From contig NZ_NRIR01000002.1 of NCBI RefSeq assembly GCF_002282855.1, forward strand, positions 248,001 to 312,000: 64,000 nt of DNA, in the 5' to 3' direction. The translations under genes were made by a program, and so were the position numbers. The notes beneath the pieces are model-generated. The model was not told the origin of the DNA and made no database searches. It worked only from the letters and a program-made list of their open reading frames with translations. The stretch comes from Paraferrimonas sedimenticola. GTDB taxonomy: Bacteria > Pseudomonadota > Gammaproteobacteria > Enterobacterales > Shewanellaceae. Below, in pieces: positions 25,879 through 35,656 of this stretch; position 1 is the stretch's first letter, and the number at the start of each line of letters is the position of its first letter.

Positions 25879-26056
25879 CTAGTGATTTGGTGTTTATTCT
25901 ACCTTGAAATAAAACTAGGGTCGCAATTGTCCTCAAAAATACCGATTGGCTTGCACATATGAGCGCAAAAATTTTCCGCCTATCTTCCGCGCTGTACCCT
26001 GTGTTACTAGGCTGATAACATTAGCGAATAATCAAAAAAATAATTGGATAGCAAGT

Positions 26057-26530
26057 TTGTTTCGGGGACAGCGCTCTCAACAACAAGCTGGCTTTACACT
26101 AGTAGAGCTAGTGACAGTGATCATCATCATTGCCATTTTGGCTGTGGTGGTATTTCCGCGTTTCATGAACACCTCGAATTTCTCCTCTTATACCCTGCGA
26201 GATGAGTTCATTTCTGAGCTTAGAAAGGCCCAACTACTGGCGCTCAACAACCAAGACCGCTGCTTTCGAGTGCAGGTCACCTCTTTGTCTTATCAGCTTC
26301 ATCATATGCCTTTGGGCTGCACTGGTAGTGCCTTTCGAAGCGAGCAAGTTCAGAGCTTAGATGCCGGAGCATTTTTGCGCCTGACCGCTACTGCAAGCGA
26401 CAGTTTTAACGTGGATTTCGACAATTTTGGGCGCAGCAGCTTAGGTTGCGCAGGCGATTGTATTAGCGTGATTGCTGAAGAGACCCTTTCGATTGCCATT
26501 GAGTCCGAGGGGTACATACATGCGAACTAG
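26057..26530 (+). CDS. mshC: MshC, MSHA minor pilin
   Basis: Type IV minor pilin: cleavage site QQQAG|FTLVE followed by VTVIIIIAILAVVVFPRF; three Cys (DRCFRV, LGCTGS, LGCAGDC region). No ATG exists in frame near the leader. The reading frame opens with TTG at 25946 (leader of 49 residues, too long) and has another TTG at 26057 (12-residue leader MFRGQRSQQQAG), which I prefer. Neither has a strong ribosome-binding site. It is the first gene of the second MSHA block and overlaps mshD by 11 bp. Confidence 0.82.
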   Translation: MFRGQRSQQQAGFTLVELVTVIIIIAILAVVVFPRFMNTSNFSSYTLRDEFISELRKAQLLALNNQDRCFRVQVTSLSYQLHHMPLGCTGSAFRSEQVQSLDAGAFLRLTATASDSFNVDFDNFGRSSLGCAGDCISVIAEETLSIAIESEGYIHAN

Positions 26531-27032
26531 TACTCAGCGTGGCTTTACGTTAATGGAATTGGTGATTGGCATTCTGGTCAGCGCAATCGCTATCGTGCTA
26601 TTGACGTCTGTGCTGTTTCCGCAAGCGGATAAGGCAGCGGACTCCCTGCAACGCGTTCGCTCTGCAGAGTTAGCTCACTCGATAATGAACGAAATCTGGG
26701 GCAAGCGTTATGACAATGCCTCCGGTGCCAATGGTGGGTTGCCTGCGTGCAACTCTGCCGGTGCACCAAGTTGCACTGACGAAGCCGATTTTGGGCCTGA
26801 GGCGGGTAAAAGCCGAGACGATTATGATGATGTGGATGATTACCACGGGCTAAACGCATCTAGCTTGATGCTGCAATCAAGTGCTAGCTATCAAGACGTG
26901 TATCCCAACTATGGTTTGGCGGTCTCGGTGAGCTATCTCGATGCCACCCAAGCGCAAAAGCTGGTTGAGGTGACAGTTACCACTCCTAACGGCGAGCCCA
27001 TTAGTTACTCAGCGATCAGGAGTAACTACTGA
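26520..27032 (+). CDS. mshD: MshD, MSHA minor pilin
   Basis: 170 residues. Cleavage site TQRG|FTLME, helix VIGILVSAIAIVLLTSVLF. The ATG at 26520 has GAGGGG 6 bases upstream and gives a normal 8-residue leader; an earlier in-frame start at 26472 would give an atypical leader. A Cys-containing loop (LPACNSAGAPSCTDE) and an Asp-rich stretch follow. Layout corresponds to PilV/GspI-like minor pilins. It overlaps mshC by 11 bp and shares one base with mshO. Confidence 0.86.
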   Translation: MRTSTQRGFTLMELVIGILVSAIAIVLLTSVLFPQADKAADSLQRVRSAELAHSIMNEIWGKRYDNASGANGGLPACNSAGAPSCTDEADFGPEAGKSRDDYDDVDDYHGLNASSLMLQSSASYQDVYPNYGLAVSVSYLDATQAQKLVEVTVTTPNGEPISYSAIRSNY

Positions 27033-27835
27033 TGATCCGAGTTAAGCAAAGTGGATTTACCTTAGTCGAGTTAGTGACCGTCATTCTTATTCTGGGTGTG
27101 CTGGCAGTTGGTGTCAGCGGATTCGTGATTTTCGGGACTCGTATTTTTGTTGAGTCTACTACGGTCGACCAGGTACTTAGCCAAAGCCGTTTTGCGATTG
27201 AGCGCATGACTCGTGAGTTGCGCTCAGCGGTACCTAATAGCGTTCGCCAAACCAGCGGTGGTGGCTTTCAATGTTTAGAATTCGTGCCGATTAAAGCAAG
27301 CGCAAGCTATGTGGATGTGCCGGTATTCCCTGATACCGCTCGTGTGAGCGCCACAGTCTTTAACCTAAGCCCAGCAATTAGTGATGTGTCTGGTTATCAG
27401 ATGTTGGTATACCCATTACAGCCATCGGAGGTGTATCAAGCGTCTAATGGTTCACTGGCTAAGATTTTCGACGTTACCCGCCTCACTGGCAATACCATAG
27501 AGTTTCACGGTTCGGTGCGCTTTAGCGAAGGTTCTGCTAGCAAGCGTTTTTATCTGGTGAATGAAGCGGTGAGTTACTGCTTTAGTATCGATGGTGGCCT
27601 ATACCGATACGCCGGCTACAACTGGGCCAATGCCACTCAGCCGTTACCTGCTTTCATGGGCGATGGTGTGCTGATGGCGGAAGGCGTGATTAATGACTTG
27701 TCCCTGGACCCGCCAATTAGCTTAACGCCCGCGACCTTGGTGAATAACGCCATGATCCATATTCAGCCCGAGTTTGAAGTGGTTGGTCAGAGTTTTCGCT
27801 ATCAACATCAAGTGCAGGTGGTGAATGTTCCCTAG
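27032..27835 (+). CDS. mshO: MshO, MSHA minor pilin
   Basis: 267-residue minor pilin, PilW/GspJ-like in size. Cleavage site KQSG|FTLVE, helix VTVILILGVLAVGVSGFV, then FAIERMTRELRSAVPNS, which is typical of this group. Two Cys (FQCLEF, SYCFSI). Start and stop codons overlap both neighbours (mshD by 1 bp, mshP by 11 bp), so the minor pilins are made from one coupled message. Confidence 0.87.
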   Translation: MIRVKQSGFTLVELVTVILILGVLAVGVSGFVIFGTRIFVESTTVDQVLSQSRFAIERMTRELRSAVPNSVRQTSGGGFQCLEFVPIKASASYVDVPVFPDTARVSATVFNLSPAISDVSGYQMLVYPLQPSEVYQASNGSLAKIFDVTRLTGNTIEFHGSVRFSEGSASKRFYLVNEAVSYCFSIDGGLYRYAGYNWANATQPLPAFMGDGVLMAEGVINDLSLDPPISLTPATLVNNAMIHIQPEFEVVGQSFRYQHQVQVVNVP

Positions 27836-28298
27836 TCATTATCGCCAAACGCAACCAATACAAAGCTATCGTCAGCAACGAGGCTCTTCACTCGTGGTCG
27901 CGATTTTCGTCATCACAGTTATGGCACTGTTAGCCAGCGCTTTGCTACGAGTGGTCGAAGACTCTAGCGAAGCGGTCACCATTGAAGTGTGGGGAACCCG
28001 AGCGTTAGCCGCAGCCAATAGCGCGGCCGATCGCGGTCTTTCGCAGTTGTTTCCTATCGCTGGTGGTGTAGCAGGCTGTGCGGTTGTAGCGCCAAGTTGG
28101 GATATTGGAACCGATACAGGGTTGGTGGGTTTTCATGGTTGCCAAGTGACGATTGGCTGTACTCAGCAAACTATCAATACGGTTAGTGAGTTTCGCATCA
28201 ACGCTAATGCCGTGTGCTCGAGTGCGGATTGCAACAGTTCAGGCGGTAGCTGTATACGGGTGAGCCGACAGGTAGAAGTGGGGGCTCGAAGTGATTAA
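27825..28298 (+). CDS. mshP: MshP, MSHA minor pilin-like protein without Glu5
   Basis: 157 residues, PilX/GspK-like. Leader MFPSHYRQTQPIQSYRQQRG, then SSLVVAIFVITVMALLASAL. Position 5 of the mature protein is Val, not Glu, as is usual for MshP/PilX-type proteins that cap or prime the pilus tip. The C-terminal half holds six or more Cys (for example CSSADCNSSGGSC). It overlaps mshQ by 8 bp. Confidence 0.84.
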   Translation: MFPSHYRQTQPIQSYRQQRGSSLVVAIFVITVMALLASALLRVVEDSSEAVTIEVWGTRALAAANSAADRGLSQLFPIAGGVAGCAVVAPSWDIGTDTGLVGFHGCQVTIGCTQQTINTVSEFRINANAVCSSADCNSSGGSCIRVSRQVEVGARSD

Positions 28299-30975
28299 AC
28301 GAGCGGTCTTATGGATTGTATTGATGCTAGTTAGTCAGCCTAGCGACGCTGATCAACTACCCTACTGCGGGCCAATATTTACCGACCCCCCAACAGGAGG
28401 TAATGGTACTAATAATCCCGGTGATCAAAATGGTCCGAAAGAGCCTCCGGATTTACCTCTTTTGGGAAACTTAGTTTGCTATGCTGGAAATGGAAATAGC
28501 CCAGATGAGTGTGAACTAAATAGCGGCGCTTTTTCTGATAGCTTTGGCAAAGGCGATTATAAGTTTGGTTCTGGCAGCTTTGGTAATGGGGACTTCATAA
28601 CTACTACCGAGCGGACCTCTAGGCTTTATTTCTCTAGTGTGAGTATCGGTAACACGGCATTAAATAAGGGAGGAAAGGCTTCAGACCTATTCATATATGT
28701 GAATGGGAATATAGTCATTAATGGCAACGCGCACATCAATGCTGTTATCTACGCAACCGGCAACGTAACAATCTCGGGTCAGGTTGAGGTTGTTGGTGGT
28801 ATCGGCGCGGCTGGTACTATCACTCTGAATGGCACCACTGCTAAGGCCAACCCCTTGGATCCCTCACAGATCGAAGATACTGATTTTGGTGACTATTGCA
28901 TACCTGGCTCACCACCGCCGAACGGCCAACTGATTCATCATTACGAACTCGAGTACAGTGATTCACCGCTTACCTGCCAAGCCGAGCCGATCACCGTAAA
29001 AGCGTGTGCCAACGAGGCTTGCGACCAATTAATAACCGGAAACGTCACCGCGACTATGGTAAAGACTCCATTGGGTAAAGGCGGCTGGTCACCAAGTGCA
29101 AATCTGAGTTTTGCCGACGGTGTAACTACTGTGGATTTACGCCACAACGATGAAACGCCAATAAACATTAGTGTTTCAGGCTCGATTCCGTCGAATACCA
29201 ATCCAACTTTGTGCTCAATCGCTGGAGGCACTCCAAGTGAGGCCAACTGTACGCTTAGCTTTGCACGGTCTGGTTTCATAATGGAGATTCCCAACACTCC
29301 AGCGAATAAGCTTGTCGAGAATGTTTTGCTCAAAGCCGTGAAGGAAGGGGAGCCTGGAAGGGCCTGTGTACCTTTGTTCTCAGGTACGAAAGAATCGATA
29401 AATTTTCAAAGTTCACACTTAACGGCGTTGCCGGACGGAATAATTTCGCACGCTGACGTGAGTGTTAACGACAAGCCAATAAACCAAAGTGGCGAAGCAC
29501 CAACCCCAATAGAAGTCAGTTTTGACGCCAATGGCGAGGCTTTTATAAAAGTCCATTATGCGGACGCTGGTAAAGTAGCAGTGAAAGCTGAATACGCGGG
29601 GCGAGACGGAACCGAACAAGAAGGTTTAGTCATTAGTAAAACTTCCACCTTCGTAAGCTACCCAGCGGGTTTTTGTGTCGACGCCAGTGCACAGTGTGAG
29701 GCGGGTGACGCTAGTTGCCCTGTTTTCAAAAAAGCAGGCGAGACATTTGAGCTGTCCATCAAAGCCATGGCTTGGGACAGTGGAGCTGGCACCAATTTAT
29801 GCGACAACCCAGTGACGCCAAGTTATGAGCATGCCGGTATAGACCTTTCCCCTGTATTGCGAGCGCCAAGTGGCGGGGTTTTAGCTGATTTGGGCGTTGT
29901 GCGCTATGACCATAAATCCGATGCGAACGCCGAAACTAAGGTAAACCAATCTGTCAGCGAAGTCGGCGTATTTGAAATCACCGCAAAAGCCCCTGCGACT
30001 TACCTAGGGGCCAATGTTGATATTCAAGGTACCAGCAAACCTATCGGGCGCTTTGTCCCAGCCCAATTTAGCGTCTCCGGCACCAGTGTGATGCCAGCCT
30101 GCGTTGCGGGTGACTTTAGCTACATGGACGAGCCGTTTACTTTGAACATGACGGTCGACGCGCAGAATGTCGCGGGTGGACGAACCCTGAATTACTTTGG
30201 CGATTTTGCCAAAGGCAGCGGCAATTGGGTGGCGGTGAACAATCGCGACGGCGATAGTTTGTCTTCCCGTATGTCAGCGCAAACCCCTTTAACTTGGGCA
30301 ACTGGCCGAGCTCAGGTCACGCAGAAACCGCAATTTAGCAGACCAGCAGCTCCGCTGGCAGACGGGCCTTACGAGCAGCTTGAGGTTGGTACTCAGATTG
30401 TCGATAACGATGGTAATCACGCCACTCTGGCCAGCCCAGATATGGCGGACTCAGTTGTTGGAGATTGCGCCACATCTACCCCCAACGAATGCGATGCTAA
30501 GCGCTTAGGCATGACTCACCTGCGCCAAGGACGATTGGTGCTCACCAACACCTACGGGCCGGAAGACGTTGAATTAAGAATGCCTGTGGTTGCTGAGTAT
30601 TGGGTAGACAATCGATGGCAAACCAACACCTTAGACGGTTGTAGCCTGATTACCCGCCCTAATTTGGGCAAATCCTCCAGTGATAGCGCAACCGGTTATC
30701 GCTATGCGCCAGAATTGGCCACAGATGAGAGCGTCACCCGTGGCAATAGCGGTGGCGCTATTCTCTCCGGTCAGTCCGAACTAATTTGGACCGGTGCTGG
30801 TGGTTATCGCGGACAGGTAACCGCACCGCTCGAACTATCTGATACGCCTTGGTTGCGCTGGTATTGGAATTGGAACGACAGCTCGGCTCCCACCTTACAA
30901 AATCCAAGGGCAAGCGCTTACTTTGGTACCTACCGAGGTAACGATAGAGTCATCTTTTGGCGTGAAGTCAATTAG
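28291..30975 (+). CDS. mshQ: MshQ, large secreted MSHA tip-associated protein (DUF6701 type)
   Basis: 894 residues with GTG start. Signal peptide ~1-20 (VLWIVLMLVSQPSDA), then a Pro/Gly/Asn-rich linker. A short-repeat beta-helix-like region lies at ~130-185 (FIYVNGNIVINGNAHINAV, VTISGQVEVVGGIGAAG). A long beta-rich part to the C-terminus corresponds to the DUF6701 domain seen in MshQ proteins, ending YRGNDRVIFWREVN. At least 14 Cys suggest a disulfide-stabilised extracellular protein. MshQ is thought to act at or near the pilus tip in surface binding. Position, last gene before mreB, agrees with Vibrio and Shewanella. The N-terminal third looks more AT-rich and is probably the variable part. 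Confidence 0.85.
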   Translation: MIKRAVLWIVLMLVSQPSDADQLPYCGPIFTDPPTGGNGTNNPGDQNGPKEPPDLPLLGNLVCYAGNGNSPDECELNSGAFSDSFGKGDYKFGSGSFGNGDFITTTERTSRLYFSSVSIGNTALNKGGKASDLFIYVNGNIVINGNAHINAVIYATGNVTISGQVEVVGGIGAAGTITLNGTTAKANPLDPSQIEDTDFGDYCIPGSPPPNGQLIHHYELEYSDSPLTCQAEPITVKACANEACDQLITGNVTATMVKTPLGKGGWSPSANLSFADGVTTVDLRHNDETPINISVSGSIPSNTNPTLCSIAGGTPSEANCTLSFARSGFIMEIPNTPANKLVENVLLKAVKEGEPGRACVPLFSGTKESINFQSSHLTALPDGIISHADVSVNDKPINQSGEAPTPIEVSFDANGEAFIKVHYADAGKVAVKAEYAGRDGTEQEGLVISKTSTFVSYPAGFCVDASAQCEAGDASCPVFKKAGETFELSIKAMAWDSGAGTNLCDNPVTPSYEHAGIDLSPVLRAPSGGVLADLGVVRYDHKSDANAETKVNQSVSEVGVFEITAKAPATYLGANVDIQGTSKPIGRFVPAQFSVSGTSVMPACVAGDFSYMDEPFTLNMTVDAQNVAGGRTLNYFGDFAKGSGNWVAVNNRDGDSLSSRMSAQTPLTWATGRAQVTQKPQFSRPAAPLADGPYEQLEVGTQIVDNDGNHATLASPDMADSVVGDCATSTPNECDAKRLGMTHLRQGRLVLTNTYGPEDVELRMPVVAEYWVDNRWQTNTLDGCSLITRPNLGKSSSDSATGYRYAPELATDESVTRGNSGGAILSGQSELIWTGAGGYRGQVTAPLELSDTPWLRWYWNWNDSSAPTLQNPRASAYFGTYRGNDRVIFWREVN

Positions 30976-31151
30976 TTCGGTTCAGCGTCAAAATTTTGCG
31001 AGCTTTGCGGCACTTTTTTGACTGAATGGGTGTCAAATTTGAAAAATCGGACTCGAGGCTAATTTGTTGCTATCGATCGCCCCGAAACCCTTGTGGAAAG
31101 CGAGCTCCATTGTTAAAGTGAGCTGTTTTCCGAGTTTTGACAAGTTTATAA

Positions 31152-32213
<1,062 letters not shown>

Positions 32214-32224
32214 TCACTAATAAC

Positions 32225-32246
32225 AGGGCGGCGCAGGCCGCCCTTT
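32225..32246 (+). terminator. Hairpin between mreB and mreC (probable partial terminator)
   Basis: Stem AGGGCGGC / GCCGCCCT with a four-base loop, but only three Ts behind it. It sits in the 40-bp gap and may reduce read-through from the abundant MreB to MreC/MreD. Confidence 0.5.
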
Positions 32247-32253
32247 GCAATAA

Positions 32254-33099
32254 ATGAATCCAATATTTGGCCGCGGTGTATCGATCCAGTTTCGCTTGAC
32301 CATTGCGATTGTGTTATCGCTGGTTTTGCTGTTCGCCAAAGAAAGCATCGAGCCTGCCCGTCAATCTCTGTCTTCTCTTTTATCTCCATTGCAACTGATA
32401 GCCAACGTTCCCGGCGATATGCTCGACTGGGCCAACGAGAGCTTTGCCAGTCGCAATGAGTTGAAGCGCCAGAATCGCGAGATGCTCAAGCAACAGTTGT
32501 TGATGAGTGAGCGCTTACAACGCTTTGAGCAGCTCAATCAAGAGAATAATCGTTTGCGCGCATTGCTTGGCTCACCCATGCATCAAGATGCCCAGAAGAT
32601 GGTAGCCGAGGTGATGGCCGTTGAGTCCGACCCCTATCATCACTACGTTACTTTGGGTGCCGGTAGCAAAGACGGAGTGTTTGTCGGACAGCCAGTGATT
32701 GATGACAAAGCCATCATTGGTCAGATCACTCAAGTGTCGTATATGAGCTCGCAAGTGCTGCTAATTAGCGATGCGACTCATGCCATCCCAGTGCGCGTGG
32801 CTCGCAACGATGTGCGCGCTGTGGTTCAAGGGGTGGGCAATCTCGACGAGCTTGAGATTCGTCATCTGCCAACCAGCACAGACATTAAAGCGGGAGACCT
32901 GCTGGTTTCCTCGGGCTTAGGCGGGCGTTTTCCTGAAGGTTATCCGGTGGCTCGAGTAGACTCTGTGGAGCGCGGTGACGGACGTCGCTACGCGAAGATT
33001 CGAGTTCGGCCACTGGCGAGCTTAGACCGGATTCGATACTTGCTACTTCTTTGGCCCGAGGGTGAGCGCCCTGGGCTAGACGCAGAGGAGGCTTCTTAA
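32254..33099 (+). CDS. mreC: MreC, cell-shape protein
   Basis: 281 residues. One N-terminal membrane segment (~10-27), a coiled coil at ~65-110 (LKRQNREMLKQQLLMSERLQ, FEQLNQENNRLRALLG), then two beta domains with VGQPVIDDKAIIGQI and GGRFPEGYPVARV. It is the periplasmic scaffold of the elongasome linking MreB/MreD to PBP2. One-base overlap with mreD. Confidence 0.96.
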   Translation: MNPIFGRGVSIQFRLTIAIVLSLVLLFAKESIEPARQSLSSLLSPLQLIANVPGDMLDWANESFASRNELKRQNREMLKQQLLMSERLQRFEQLNQENNRLRALLGSPMHQDAQKMVAEVMAVESDPYHHYVTLGAGSKDGVFVGQPVIDDKAIIGQITQVSYMSSQVLLISDATHAIPVRVARNDVRAVVQGVGNLDELEIRHLPTSTDIKAGDLLVSSGLGGRFPEGYPVARVDSVERGDGRRYAKIRVRPLASLDRIRYLLLLWPEGERPGLDAEEAS

Positions 33100-33587
33100 T
33101 GGCACTGCAAGCCGCCAATGGGCGCGCCGTAGTTTGGGCCACGCTATTCCTCGCGTTGCTTCTGCAAATCATGCCTTTGCCAGAAGTGGTTTCGGCGGCC
33201 AGACCCGATTGGCTGTTCATCGCCTTGGCCTACTGGACCATGGCTTTGCCGCATCGCTACAGCATTCTCACCGCTTGGTTGATGGGGTTACTGCTCGACA
33301 TTCTCTTGGGTGCCACCATGGGCGTGCGCGCGCTAGCACTGGCGCTGGTGATTTATGTGGTGGCGCTGCACTTCCAGCGCTTGCGAAACTTCCCGGTATG
33401 GCAACAGGCTATCTTGCTGGCTGTGCTCAGTGGTGTATACCACTTGGTTATTTTCTGGATTCAGTTCGTAACCAGTAAATCCCTATTCGACCCAATTATT
33501 TTGCTTCCCGTGGTATCCAACCTGATCATCTGGTCTTGGGCATACTGGCTGTTGCGCCGAATTCGCCGAGACTTCAAGGTACGTTAA
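33099..33587 (+). CDS. mreD: MreD, cell-shape membrane protein
   Basis: 162 residues with 5-6 hydrophobic segments. Family pattern RPDWLFIALAYWTMALPHR in the first third, and GLLLDILLGATMGVRAL. Integral partner of MreC. Overlaps mreC by one base; maf begins immediately after the stop. Confidence 0.94.
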   Translation: MALQAANGRAVVWATLFLALLLQIMPLPEVVSAARPDWLFIALAYWTMALPHRYSILTAWLMGLLLDILLGATMGVRALALALVIYVVALHFQRLRNFPVWQQAILLAVLSGVYHLVIFWIQFVTSKSLFDPIILLPVVSNLIIWSWAYWLLRRIRRDFKVR

Positions 33588-34169
33588 ATGAGCAAATCAC
33601 TACCACTGGTACTGGCTTCTGCATCCCCGCGCAGAAAGCAGTTGCTGTGCCAGCTTGGCTACCAGTTTACTCAACTGAGCGCCGATATCGACGAACAACC
33701 CAAACCTGGCGAGCCAGCCTGCGACCTAGTTGAGCGTCTGGCTCGCGAAAAAGCGCTGGCCGGGGCTCACTTGTGCGAGAGGGAATCGCTGGTGTTGGGA
33801 TCTGATACCATAGTGGTGCTAGAGGATAGAGTGCTGGGTAAGCCCAAAGACAAGGCCGACTGTGTCGCCACTCTACGCGCCTTATCTGGCCGTGAGCATA
33901 GGGTTTTGACCGCTGTTGCTGTAACAAATGGCAACCAAATTCAATCGCTTGTGGTGACAACTAAAGTACGTTTTTGCGGTCTTACTGATGAAGACATCGC
34001 TCAATATTGGGCGACGGGAGAGCCGGCCGACAAGGCGGGCAGTTACGGTATCCAAGGACTTGGGGGTAATTTTGTAGAAGCCATCAACGGCAGCTATTCA
34101 GCTGTGGTGGGTTTACCCTTAGTAGAAACACGACAGCTGATCGCATCAGCGATGGAATGGGGTCAATGA
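33588..34169 (+). CDS. yhdE: Maf-family nucleoside triphosphate pyrophosphatase (YhdE)
   Basis: 193 residues. N-terminal [12 protein letters not shown] is the Maf signature; catalytic Asp region [23 protein letters not shown]-like end [17 protein letters not shown]. YhdE-type Maf proteins hydrolyse dTTP/UTP and modified pyrimidine nucleotides as house-cleaning enzymes. Its stop overlaps the rng start (ATGA). The place between mreD and rng is conserved in E. coli. Confidence 0.95.
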   Translation: MSKSLPLVLASASPRRKQLLCQLGYQFTQLSADIDEQPKPGEPACDLVERLAREKALAGAHLCERESLVLGSDTIVVLEDRVLGKPKDKADCVATLRALSGREHRVLTAVAVTNGNQIQSLVVTTKVRFCGLTDEDIAQYWATGEPADKAGSYGIQGLGGNFVEAINGSYSAVVGLPLVETRQLIASAMEWGQ

Positions 34170-35656
34170 ACGAATACGCAGACGGCCGCCTTGGCGCGGA
34201 GCTCTTGATTAACGTTACCCCTACTGAATCTCGTGTCGCTTTGGTAGAAAACGGCATACTGCAAGAAATCCACATTGAACGTCGCATGAAGCGCGGCTTG
34301 GTGGGTAATATCTACAAGGGTAAGGTCACTCGGGTACTGCCAGGTATGCAGGCGGCCTTTGTGGATATTGGTTTAGAGAAAGCCGCTTTCCTACACGCCT
34401 CCGATATCGTCAATCACAACGAATGCGTTGCCGATGACGACAAGCAAAAACTGCAGGCCAACAACATTGGTCGCCTTGTCCATCAAGGGCAAGAGTTGGT
34501 GGTGCAAGTGGTTAAAGATCCTCTGGGCACCAAAGGCGCGCGCCTGACTACCGACATCACCCTGCCGTCTCGCTATCTAGTGTTTATGCCTGGCGCCTCC
34601 CATGTGGGTGTGTCTCAACGCATCGAATCGGAAGCCGAGCGCGAGCGCTTGCGCAAGCTCACCGAACCCTTCGTCGATGAAAATGGTGGCTTTATCATTC
34701 GCACTGCCGCCGAAGGCGTGGGCGAGGACGAGCTGGTCCAAGATGCGGTGTACCTGCGTCAGGTGTGGCAAAAGGTGCTTGAGCGCAAACGCCGCAAAGG
34801 GGTCAAAGACCTGTATCGAGATATGATTTTGCCGGTGCGAATAGTGCGAGATTTTGTCGGTACCAAGCTTGACCGAGTCATGGTGGATTCCCGCGAAACC
34901 ATTGAAGAGCTGGCGCTGTTTTGTCGGGAGTTCATGCCAGAACTGAACGACAAGCTTCAGCTGTATCGCGGTCCCAATCCTTTGTTCGACCAGTACGACG
35001 TTGAGAACGAGATCCAACGAGCGTTGGAAAAGCGCGTCGACCTTAAGTCAGGCGGCTACATGATTGTCGACCAAACCGAGGCCATGACCACCATCGACCT
35101 CAACACTGGGGCGTTTGTCGGCAGTCGCAATCTCGAAGAGACCATTTTTAATCTCAACCTCGAAGCGACCCAAGCCATTGCCCGACAACTGCGACTGCGC
35201 AATCTTGGTGGGATCATCATTATCGACTTCATCGATATGGTGAATGAGAACCACAAGAATCGAGTGTTAACCGCGCTTGAGCAAGCGCTGAGTCGCGATC
35301 GGGTCAAAACCAACATCAGTGGTTTCTCTTCGCTTGGCTTGGTGGAGATGACCCGCAAGCGCACCCGTGAAAGCTTGGAGCACATTTTGTGTTCCGATTG
35401 CCCTTGTTGCCAAGGTCGGGGCACCTTGAAAACCGTTGAAACGGTGAGCTTTGAAATTTTGCGCGAAATCATTCGAGTGGATCGCACCTACGACGCCGAC
35501 GAGTTTGTGGTGTATTGCGCACCTGCTGTGCACGAGTCGTTGAGCACTCAAGACAATGAGCTACTGGCTGAGCTTGAGGTGTATTTGGGCAAGAAAATTC
35601 ACTTGCGCAACGAGCAGCAATACAACCAAGAAAAGTTTGACGTGGTGATGATGTAA
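34166..35656 (+). CDS. rng: Ribonuclease G
   Basis: 496 residues, RNase E/G endoribonuclease acting in 16S rRNA 5' maturation and mRNA decay. S1 domain around 35-120 ([21 protein letters not shown]). Catalytic Asp pairs in [11 protein letters not shown] and IIIDFIDM. Zinc-link CPCCQGRG near 410. The start is placed at 34166 ([19 protein letters not shown]), which overlaps the maf stop; an ATG 9 bases earlier is possible. The long RNase E C-terminal scaffold is absent, so it is RNase G. Confidence 0.96.
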   Translation: MNEYADGRLGAELLINVTPTESRVALVENGILQEIHIERRMKRGLVGNIYKGKVTRVLPGMQAAFVDIGLEKAAFLHASDIVNHNECVADDDKQKLQANNIGRLVHQGQELVVQVVKDPLGTKGARLTTDITLPSRYLVFMPGASHVGVSQRIESEAERERLRKLTEPFVDENGGFIIRTAAEGVGEDELVQDAVYLRQVWQKVLERKRRKGVKDLYRDMILPVRIVRDFVGTKLDRVMVDSRETIEELALFCREFMPELNDKLQLYRGPNPLFDQYDVENEIQRALEKRVDLKSGGYMIVDQTEAMTTIDLNTGAFVGSRNLEETIFNLNLEATQAIARQLRLRNLGGIIIIDFIDMVNENHKNRVLTALEQALSRDRVKTNISGFSSLGLVEMTRKRTRESLEHILCSDCPCCQGRGTLKTVETVSFEILREIIRVDRTYDADEFVVYCAPAVHESLSTQDNELLAELEVYLGKKIHLRNEQQYNQEKFDVVMM

